A DNA stretch of 25,679 nt from a virus: the IMG/VR virus record IMGVR_UViG_3300030118_002834, positions 1 to 25,679 of that record. One strand, 5' to 3'. Positions 7,427 through 13,319 of this stretch are shown one piece after another. Numbering within the stretch: the stretch's first letter is position 1; every line of letters starts with the position of its first letter. The position numbers and the translations under genes were made by a program. The notes under the pieces are model-generated. The model was not told the origin of the DNA, did not search any database, and saw only the letters and a list, made by a program, of their open reading frames with translations.

Positions 7427-10026
7427 TAGTTAAGAAGCCCTCCGGGTCTTTGTTCCTCAATAATAGTTGTCCTTATAACTGATCCTAACAATTCACCAAA
7501 TTCTTGGCTTTGCTCTTGATCTCCCTCAGCAGATGACCCACTAGCATCTACATTAACAACTATATTACCAACACCTCCTCCATGTGAAATTACTCCAAGT
7601 TTTCCGTCACTACCACGCTTCAAGGGCATGACACTTTCTGGTCCGGCTTCTCCCATAAGCCCTAATCCGTTTTTCATAGGAAATATTGTTGGACTATTAA
7701 TTACTCCTCCATAAGCCATTTTTGTAATTTTGCCATTGTTATAGGCATTACCATTTGCGTTTTTACCTAAAATATTATCTAAAAACCCTGTAAATGGTTT
7801 CATTATTGTTCTTTGTATAAATATTCTTGCCATATCTTTTATAATTGATTTTGCTAAATCACCGAAAGCTAATTTACCAGTCATTACGAAATTTACAAGA
7901 GCATCTTCCATACCTTTAAAAGCTTTAGAAAAAACATTTTTAACGTTACCAGCAACATCATTAACTTTTTGTTTGTAATCATCTAAAGCATTTTTCATGC
8001 CTTCAAGAACTTGGTTTTGTTTATTTGCATCATCATCAGTAACACCAACACCCTTACCACCACCAAGAATATTTGAAGCACCCTCACTTACCGTTGTAAC
8101 GACATTATTGGTAACTTCTCCAGCCTTGTCAACACCTTTTTGTATTATTTTTTTAGCATCTTTAATTGTTTTACTTGCTTTGTCTGAGACATCAACAACT
8201 ATTTCTCCAAGTTTTTGGTATGCACCTAAATAACCTCCAAAAATTTTACCTATTAATGGAATTTTAGAAAGTTGATTTAAAGTTTTTATAATAAATTCAT
8301 TTATCATTTTTACAAAAGCTTTTCCAATTCCCATAATATTGTCAACAATCTGCTTTTTAGACTCAATAAAATCTCCAACAAATTTTGCGACATTTTTTGC
8401 AAATTCAGCAAGTTGTTTTCTAAACGCAATTATTAATGTCACTCCAATTATCGCCCACCCAAAAGGGTTAGTGGCAAGAAAAATTACAGATGCTTTTGCA
8501 GCACCTAAGAATCCAAGAGCCATTCCTTTAAGTGATAAAAGTATTGGTTTGAATAATTCAACAGCACCAATAGCTTTTATGCTGCCTATACCAACTGCTA
8601 ATCCAGTTGCAGCTAATCCAGCAGCAGCAGCAGCAGATGCAATTCCTTTAACAGGAGTTGGCAATCGTGATGCAATAGTCAATAGATTATTAAGCTGTTG
8701 TGCTAAAGGGTTTAAAACAGCTATAAGAGCAGAACCAATTTGATTAGTAACGACTTGTACGTTACCCCCTAAGATTTTTGTTGTAAGTCCAAAACTTGCC
8801 ATTGCTTTTCTTGTTCTTTCTGCAACATCTCGACTATTCCTAACAGCAGTAAACATGTTTGTTATGTCCTCTTCTGTTCTACCAAGTAGTGCCAAGAACT
8901 TAGATCCCTGCTCCTGTCCAAATATTGCTTTTGCAATTTCTGCTTTTTGTCCAGCATCTTTAACACCCTCGAAATCTCTTTTTAAAGCTATTAATACTTC
9001 GTCCATAGGTTTTAAATTTCCATTTGCATCAAGAATATCTGAACTTAAAGCCTTAAAACCTTTTGTTAGTAGTTGACTTCCTCTACTTACACCTAACAAA
9101 CGACCCTCTGCACCTGTAGCTGCGATTTGTAATCTTGATAAACCACCTCTTAAGGCTGTTCCAGCTTCACTACCTTTAATACCAGCAGCAGCTAATAAAC
9201 CAACAGTAGCAGCAGTATCGTTTACAGTAAGACCAAATGTTTTAGCTACTGGAGCAGCATATTTTAATGATTCTCCTAAGTCAGATACAGTTTGGTTTGC
9301 GTTATTTGCTGATGAAACTAAAATATCAACTAAAGCACCTGTATCCTCAACTTCTAAACCAAAAGCGTTAATATTATTTGCAACAATAGAACCCATTTCA
9401 GAAAAAGCAGTTTGTGTCGCTTCAGCACCAAGAACAATACCATTAAGTGAGCCACTAATTTGGTCAGCATCAAAGCCTGCTCTTGCTAATGATGTTGCTA
9501 GTTCAGCGACTTCTTGAGGTGTGCCAGCAGCTACTTGGGCTGTTGCTCTTATACTTTCATCTATTTGTGAAAAATTAGCACCACCACCCTCTATCGCAGC
9601 AGTTTTTTTAACTTCCTCTTGGTAATTTGATGCACCTCTTACAATACCACCTATAGCACGACCAACTCCAACGGTCGCCAACATACTCGCAAGCTTAGTT
9701 CCAGTACTCGCAGCTTGCCCGTCTAAACCTTTTAATTTTCTTTTTAAATTATCTATTTGACCACCTAGTCTTTTATAAGCTTTACCACCTATCTCAGTTC
9801 TATCTCTTAATAATGTAAGTGCTTTAATATGATTTCTTAAACCTTTTGTTGTATTACCAGCAGCCCTAGCCATTCTATTAATTTCAATATTCATCTTTCC
9901 CAACTGGGCTTTGCTCATTTTTGAGCTTTTATCAAGTCCAGTAAGTTGCTTTTTAAAATCTTGTACAGATCTTGCACCCTCAACTTTTGCTTTTAATTTA
10001 AAAGTGGTGTCTAAATTTAAAGCCAT
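7426..10026 (-). CDS. H: Tail tape measure protein
   Basis: This 866-residue protein sets tail length and lies inside the tail tube; it is released with the DNA at infection. Residues 1-110 are highly charged and helical. Residues ~130-330 carry the TP901-type tape measure core (for example 'GTPQEVAELATSLARAGFDA' and 'AAAGIKGSEAGTALRGGLSR'). A strongly hydrophobic stretch lies at ~490-540, with 'NPFGWAIIGVTLIIAF' as its clearest membrane segment. Another helical region with a long repeated K/V/G pattern follows at ~560-690. The end has the lambda-like 'AFGDLAKSIIKDMARIFIQ' segment. Its place directly after the frameshifted chaperone gene is the expected one. The ATG overlaps the chaperone's stop by one base. 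Confidence 0.95.
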   Translation of the reverse strand: MALNLDTTFKLKAKVEGARSVQDFKKQLTGLDKSSKMSKAQLGKMNIEINRMARAAGNTTKGLRNHIKALTLLRDRTEIGGKAYKRLGGQIDNLKRKLKGLDGQAASTGTKLASMLATVGVGRAIGGIVRGASNYQEEVKKTAAIEGGGANFSQIDESIRATAQVAAGTPQEVAELATSLARAGFDADQISGSLNGIVLGAEATQTAFSEMGSIVANNINAFGLEVEDTGALVDILVSSANNANQTVSDLGESLKYAAPVAKTFGLTVNDTAATVGLLAAAGIKGSEAGTALRGGLSRLQIAATGAEGRLLGVSRGSQLLTKGFKALSSDILDANGNLKPMDEVLIALKRDFEGVKDAGQKAEIAKAIFGQEQGSKFLALLGRTEEDITNMFTAVRNSRDVAERTRKAMASFGLTTKILGGNVQVVTNQIGSALIAVLNPLAQQLNNLLTIASRLPTPVKGIASAAAAAGLAATGLAVGIGSIKAIGAVELFKPILLSLKGMALGFLGAAKASVIFLATNPFGWAIIGVTLIIAFRKQLAEFAKNVAKFVGDFIESKKQIVDNIMGIGKAFVKMINEFIIKTLNQLSKIPLIGKIFGGYLGAYQKLGEIVVDVSDKASKTIKDAKKIIQKGVDKAGEVTNNVVTTVSEGASNILGGGKGVGVTDDDANKQNQVLEGMKNALDDYKQKVNDVAGNVKNVFSKAFKGMEDALVNFVMTGKLAFGDLAKSIIKDMARIFIQRTIMKPFTGFLDNILGKNANGNAYNNGKITKMAYGGVINSPTIFPMKNGLGLMGEAGPESVMPLKRGSDGKLGVISHGGGVGNIVVNVDASGSSAEGDQEQSQEFGELLGSVIRTTIIEEQRPGGLLN

Positions 10027-10352
10027 TATTTTTTCTCTTTATTCATGTGTATCATGGCTTCTTGCTCCATAACTTGTATATTCTCGAAAATTTCTTTGCG
10101 ATTATTTACATCATACAAGTCAAAGAGCATTTGTAAAACAGAATAATCTAAACCTATCACACCTCCCATAGTAGTTCTCCATTGAGTCATCATTTTTATA
10201 AAAAACATAACAGATTCCCAATTTTCTTCCCATACCTCAAAATCTTTTTCTTTTCTTTGTTGGGGCAGTCCTTTAATACCTAAAACAGCAGCATCATCAT
10301 GGGATTTGTCTTCAACACCGCCATTTATAAGGTGATCTACTGCCCCTCTAAG
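10026..10352 (-). CDS. T: Frameshifted C-terminal part of the tail assembly chaperone (GT), DUF1799-like
   Basis: This frame has no proper start of its own upstream of 'MFFIKMMTQW', but it is open back to the slippery site at 10352-10358. Read after a -1 shift there, it adds 108 residues beginning LRGAVDHLIN, so the fusion with the upstream frame is 126 + 108 = 234 residues. The segment 'FEVWEENWESVMFFIKMMTQ' followed by MGGVIGLDYSVL matches the DUF1799 pattern seen in T-type chaperone parts. As in lambda, the GT fusion would bind the tape measure and recruit tail tube subunits, while the unshifted product is made in excess. The stop overlaps the tape measure start. The end of the fusion is certain; the shift itself is inferred from sequence. 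Confidence 0.85.
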   Translation of the reverse strand, partial: LRGAVDHLINGGVEDKSHDDAAVLGIKGLPQQRKEKDFEVWEENWESVMFFIKMMTQWRTTMGGVIGLDYSVLQMLFDLYDVNNRKEIFENIQVMEQEAMIHMNKEKK

Positions 10353-10729
10353 TTTTTTAGTTTCTTACCTGTTTGTCCCTCATAAAATGATTTTGTTAAA
10401 TATGTACTTAAAAATGGTATTTCTAATAAATTATCTAAATTTTCTTTATTAAATGGAACTTCTTCTTCTTCGCCTTTGTCGTTTGTAATAAAAACTTCTT
10501 CCCATCCAATAACTACTTGACGACATAAATCCGAAGGGTCAAAATCTAAAATATCATTGCCAAGTTTATCTTTTTTAGGTGTTGCTTTTTTTGCCATTTG
10601 ATTTAAAAATTTTTGGGGCATCCTTTTAAAAATGGCTTTAAATTTTACTTCTACGAAATCATCATCATCTGGGTATTCGTAATCAACTGTCCATTTAAAA
10701 GACTTAACTTTGTTAATAATTAGTGCCAT
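10337..10729 (-). CDS. G: Tail assembly chaperone, lambda gpG-like (unshifted product)
   Basis: This 130-residue protein lies between the tail tube and tape measure genes, the standard place for the tail assembly chaperone. It has a beta-rich N-terminus ('FKWTVDYEYPDDDDFVEVKF') and a pattern of 'VVIGWEEVF', 'PFNKENLDNLLEIPFL' and 'LTKSFYEGQTGKK' that resembles G-type chaperones of siphoviruses. It is acidic in the middle and lysine-rich at the end. The last codons hold the slippery heptamer where a fraction of ribosomes shift to make GT. The start codon directly follows the uridine tract of a terminator and has no Shine-Dalgarno sequence, so its expression should be low. G proteins assist tail assembly and are absent from the finished virion. 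Confidence 0.85.
   Translation of the reverse strand: MALIINKVKSFKWTVDYEYPDDDDFVEVKFKAIFKRMPQKFLNQMAKKATPKKDKLGNDILDFDPSDLCRQVVIGWEEVFITNDKGEEEEVPFNKENLDNLLEIPFLSTYLTKSFYEGQTGKKLKNLEGQ
10352..10358 (-). promoter_or_regulatory. Programmed -1 frameshift site (A AAA AAC)
   Basis: On the minus strand the G frame reads CTA AAA AAC TTA GAG GGG CAG TAG. The bases A AAA AAC form a canonical X XXY YYZ slippery heptamer in the correct phase, 12 bases before the TAG stop. A -1 shift gives an open frame that continues without a stop to 10026 and contains the DUF1799-like domain. A second, weaker run of G (GAG GGG C) lies 3 bases further on but does not fit the heptamer rule. Confidence 0.85.
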
Positions 10730-10766
10730 AAAAAAAAAGTTAGACCATGTAACGCATAGTCTAACC
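10730..10766 (-). terminator. Intrinsic terminator after the tail tube gene
   Basis: On the minus strand a perfect 7-base-pair stem (GTTAGAC at 10765-10759 with GTCTAAC at 10745-10739) encloses a 13-base loop that can add three further pairs. A G-U pair can extend the base. It is followed directly by nine U residues at 10738-10730. The tail tube stop lies 25 bases upstream and the chaperone start codon directly follows the U tract. Confidence 0.85.
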
Positions 10767-10791
10767 GTTATAGCTTAAAAGTAAATATATT

Positions 10792-11724
10792 TTATGTAAA
10801 AACTAAGGATATCTCGTCGTTACCAGCATTTGGAACTGCTGTATATGCAAGGTCAAGCATATCTATTTCATCAACTGATGCGTAAGCTGGAGCAGTTATA
10901 TTTGCCTTAGGCATATTAACAGTTAACTTATTACCATCAGTTGTACCATGTAAAAAAGTGTTATTACCACTTACATTATTTTTCGCATTTAAAAAATAAT
11001 TTTTAGTACCTAATGCAACAGCTTCAATTTGAACAGTACCAGCAGGGGTACGATTATTAATTTGTACTTCTTTAGTTCCTCCTACAAGCTCTCTGTAAAC
11101 AACATCATTATTCATGTCAAATGTAAATGATTGTAATGCACCAGCGTAGCCATGGAATTGAAAAGCACTTGTATTGTCTTTTTTAAAAACGAGAGGATCT
11201 TCTTGGTTTTGGAAGGTACAGGCTGGCATTGTTGCATCAGTAACATCATTATAGATACCAGTCATTACGAAAGTAATTGTAGGTATTGAGCCAACCTCAC
11301 AATTCAAACTGAAAGTTCCTCGACATCCTGTTAATTTGTGCTGAACACCATCTGCGTTATAAATAATCGTACAAGAATCAAAGCCACTGCTTATAGGTGC
11401 GTAAGTAACACTAGTGCCTGATACTTTATTTTGGCTAAGACCGCAGCTAGTAAGCAAAGGTGCATAAGCTGGCTCTGTTCCTTTTGTTCCACTGCCAGAC
11501 ATTTCTACCGTTATTGTTACTTGCGCTCTAATGTTTGCTAAAAGAGTATCGTAATTTCCAAGATAACTTCTTATTGTTTCTCTGGATACTTCATCTGACT
11601 GAATAGGTTCTATAGAAAGTTCAGTACATAATACAGCATTTGCTCCTCCTGTAGGGGTAGGATCTGTACCATATTGTGCTTCATCTTTTGCGAGCAAAGC
11701 TCTTAGTCTAGTCCTCTTTGGCAT
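10792..11724 (-). CDS. V: Major tail tube protein
   Basis: This 310-residue protein is in the position of lambda V, after the tail terminator and before the chaperone and tape measure. It begins 'MPKRTRLRALLAKDEAQYGT', a start shared by many siphophage tail tube proteins, and continues with a beta-rich body of short Thr/Ser/Gly-rich strands without membrane segments or catalytic motifs. The stretch 'TVEMSGSGTKGTEPAYAPLL' (about 72-91) is also typical of the family. It would form stacked hexameric rings around the tape measure. The start overlaps the small upstream gene by 17 bases. A strong intrinsic terminator follows, consistent with a highly expressed product. Confidence 0.88.
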   Translation of the reverse strand: MPKRTRLRALLAKDEAQYGTDPTPTGGANAVLCTELSIEPIQSDEVSRETIRSYLGNYDTLLANIRAQVTITVEMSGSGTKGTEPAYAPLLTSCGLSQNKVSGTSVTYAPISSGFDSCTIIYNADGVQHKLTGCRGTFSLNCEVGSIPTITFVMTGIYNDVTDATMPACTFQNQEDPLVFKKDNTSAFQFHGYAGALQSFTFDMNNDVVYRELVGGTKEVQINNRTPAGTVQIEAVALGTKNYFLNAKNNVSGNNTFLHGTTDGNKLTVNMPKANITAPAYASVDEIDMLDLAYTAVPNAGNDEISLVFT

Positions 11725-11851
11725 TTGAAGTTTCCTCTTGTGGTAAAGATTCTGTTGGTTTAGCTGGTAAGGTTTGCCTAATTAGCTTTTTTTTACCAGT
11801 TTTGGGGTCAACGAGATAATGACCTCCTTGACCAGCGTAATTATCATCCAT
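11708..11851 (-). CDS. Small hypothetical protein upstream of the tail tube gene
   Basis: A 47-residue frame fills the gap between the tail terminator and tail tube genes. It starts at the ATG at 11849-11851, 11 bases after the stop of the upstream gene, and its end overlaps the tail tube start by 17 bases. The product begins MDDNYAGQGGHYLVDPKTGK, is followed by a Lys/Pro/Glu-rich tail and ends in NAKED. Short proteins with a 'GG-Y-x-DP-x-TG' core before the tail tube gene are familiar from other siphophages, but I know no function for them. The overlap and fit in the gap argue that it is a real gene. Confidence 0.65.
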   Translation of the reverse strand: MDDNYAGQGGHYLVDPKTGKKKLIRQTLPAKPTESLPQEETSNAKED

Positions 11852-11862
11852 AATAGCGTCAT

Positions 11863-12291
11863 TTAAGTGGATAAATCAGTAGTTAATGTCTGATATACAA
11901 TAATATAGTCGCAGCTTACCACTCCGCTAGGTTGATCGCCATCAATTAAATCAAATGAGACATTTCTTGGTGTTATGTCAATTGCTTTACCGCCTAGTGT
12001 TGTATCACTTACAACCTTGTCATGAATAGATTTAACAGTGGCATCAGCAGCTTGATCGGCTGTTTGTGTTGCTGTACCTCTAACAATAACGCTTAATCTT
12101 ACATTTAATGTCCACTGAAATTTGTTAGACCTTACTTCACAGTTATCACTAATTGGTTCAACTATTAAAACTGAACCTTCTGATCTTGATACAGGTGTAA
12201 CACGACTTCTAAAAATATTTGTACCAACACCAGTAGTTCCTGCTAACTGGGTCATAAGTCCTGTAAGTATTGCTTCTCTTTTTGTACTCAT
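11863..12291 (-). CDS. U: Tail terminator, lambda gpU-like
   Basis: This 142-residue protein has the size and pattern of U-type tail terminators: 'REAILTGLMTQLAG' as the first helix, 'IFRSRVTPVSR', a strand 'GSVLIVEPISD', 'FQWTLNVRLSVIVRG', a helix 'ADQAADATVKSIHDKVV' and a closing strand pair. These proteins cap the growing tail tube to stop elongation and then join the tail to the head. It lies between the head-tail joining gene and the tail tube gene, as in lambda. Its ATG overlaps the stop of the upstream gene by 4 bases. The assignment rests on pattern and position together. Confidence 0.78.
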   Translation of the reverse strand: MSTKREAILTGLMTQLAGTTGVGTNIFRSRVTPVSRSEGSVLIVEPISDNCEVRSNKFQWTLNVRLSVIVRGTATQTADQAADATVKSIHDKVVSDTTLGGKAIDITPRNVSFDLIDGDQPSGVVSCDYIIVYQTLTTDLST

Positions 12292-12578
12292 GTTTTACTA
12301 AGTGAAATTAATGATAGTTTGCCGTCATCTTCCATGCGTTTTGATCTAACTTCATATTTTTCTCTTTTGCCATTAACATGGATTATTAATTTATCTCCTA
12401 AACTTACATCTTCAAAATCCTTTGTAATTACTTGTAAGACATAATCAGTTGAAATCATCATATCTCCCGCAAGTATTTCATCAGGCATATTAAAAATACC
12501 TTTTTTTATTGTTCCGTTAAAATCCACATCTTGACCTAAATCAGCAAAATATGTATTTAAGTTTTCTTCAATAATCAT
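12288..12578 (-). CDS. Head-tail joining protein, lambda gpFII-like
   Basis: This 96-residue beta-rich protein has a short N-terminal helix (MIIEENLNTYFADLGQDVDF), then 'GIFNMPDEIL', 'STDYVLQVITKDFEDVSLGD' and 'KREKYEVRSKRMEDDGKLSL', a pattern like the FII/phage attachment family that forms the head side of the tail joint. Position, between head and tail genes and before U, agrees. Its start lies 2 bases after the U tract of a terminator. The only Shine-Dalgarno sequence available, GAGGG, is inside the 3' arm of that hairpin, so its translation may depend on opening of the hairpin. Confidence 0.7.
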   Translation of the reverse strand: MIIEENLNTYFADLGQDVDFNGTIKKGIFNMPDEILAGDMMISTDYVLQVITKDFEDVSLGDKLIIHVNGKREKYEVRSKRMEDDGKLSLISLSKT

Positions 12579-12580
12579 AT

Positions 12581-12603
12581 AAAAAAGCCCTCACAAGAGG
12601 GCT
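12581..12603 (-). terminator. Intrinsic terminator after the head gene block
   Basis: On the minus strand AGCCCTC (12603-12597) pairs perfectly with GAGGGCT (12592-12586) around a 4-base loop (TTGT), followed by a run of five to six U at 12586-12581. The stem is GC-rich in an AT-rich genome. It lies 7 bases after the stop of the small head protein and 2 bases before the next start codon. Confidence 0.92.
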
Positions 12604-12610
12604 AAATATT

Positions 12611-12994
12611 TTAACTATATTTTTTAACACCAATTAAATTAATGCTAAAAGTAAATGATGGTGTAGAACCCCCAATAGTTTGAACAATTTTTACAAATCT
12701 TTCTGCACTATCTTTTGATATTACAAGTGTTTGCATTGATGCTGAATCTGTTACTTGAGTAAACGTTGCCCCAGACAGGTCTGTATAAGTACCGCCAGTT
12801 GTATCACATTCAGTTAATTTTACATCCAAAGTTGGACTAGAGCCAGTGCCAGCAGCACTATCTAAAACCAACAGTACATCACCATCAAACTCTAATAAGT
12901 CAATGGCTGCACTCGTAGCTGTAGCTGTTTTTGCTGCAGTTGCGACTCCAGCCGTAACTGTTAGTTTATCTAAATTTTGTTGTAAGACAGACAT
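12611..12994 (-). CDS. Putative head decoration or small head protein
   Basis: This 127-residue protein follows the capsid fusion and the 102-residue gene. It is rich in Thr, Ala, Ser and Asp and looks all-beta: 'ATATSAAIDLLEFDGDVLLV', 'SPTLDVKLTECDTTGGTY' and a final 'SFTFSINLIGVKKYS'. No enzymatic motif, membrane segment or signal peptide is visible. A good AGAGG ribosome binding site lies 8 bases upstream. Its location between the capsid and the block-ending terminator, and its compact beta pattern, fit a decoration protein or head fibre subunit. A role as a general virion protein of the Ig-like type is also possible. I do not recognise a named family. Confidence 0.6.
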   Translation of the reverse strand: MSVLQQNLDKLTVTAGVATAAKTATATSAAIDLLEFDGDVLLVLDSAAGTGSSPTLDVKLTECDTTGGTYTDLSGATFTQVTDSASMQTLVISKDSAERFVKIVQTIGGSTPSFTFSINLIGVKKYS

Positions 12995-13005
12995 TTAATT
13001 TACCT

Positions 13006-13314
13006 CTATTTTTTAGTTGCTTCTTCTATTTGTGTAAGAAGCGTTGATTTGTTAAGCCTTTTATCAAGATCTAAACCGAGAGTGCGACCATAAGTTTCTA
13101 ATTCAGCTTTTGTCATTGAGCCTAAATCAGATACCTTTTTTGCTCTTTTTTCGGATTTTGGCTTTGCTATTGGTGTTTCGGATGCTTCGTCTACAGTTGT
13201 AGCTTTACCAATCCCAACAAGCATATCGCCAATATGTTTCTCAACATCCACAACGGAGCCAGCACTATTTGGAGTGCCAGCTATCATTGTGTTTCTAAGT
13301 AGCGATACTTTCAT
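13006..13314 (-). CDS. Small head-block protein with C-terminal SAP/Rho-N-like motif
   Basis: This 102-residue protein lies 5 bases after the capsid fusion. Residues 1-40 are a short beta segment that resembles small phage head accessory proteins ('MKVSLLRNTMIAGTPNSAGS'). A charged linker with many Lys and Ser follows. Residues ~65-102 form a helix pair 'LGSMTKAELETYGRTLGLDL' and 'LNKSTLLTQIEEA', similar to the SAP or Rho N-terminal helix-extended-helix motif that often binds nucleic acid. It is in the place of lambda FI, a packaging helper, but sequence similarity to FI is not evident. A role at the capsid or in packaging is inferred from position only. Confidence 0.6.
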   Translation of the reverse strand: MKVSLLRNTMIAGTPNSAGSVVDVEKHIGDMLVGIGKATTVDEASETPIAKPKSEKRAKKVSDLGSMTKAELETYGRTLGLDLDKRLNKSTLLTQIEEATKK

Positions 13315-13319
13315 GCTTA

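Noticed and set aside
8339-8743. Plus-strand open frame of 134 codons
   Set aside because: It is antisense to the Ala-rich part of the tape measure gene; the long frame follows from the codon pattern of the other strand.
10343-10348. GAG GGG run as the frameshift site
   Set aside because: It gives an open frame too, but it does not fit the X XXY YYZ rule, while A AAA AAC a few bases upstream fits exactly.
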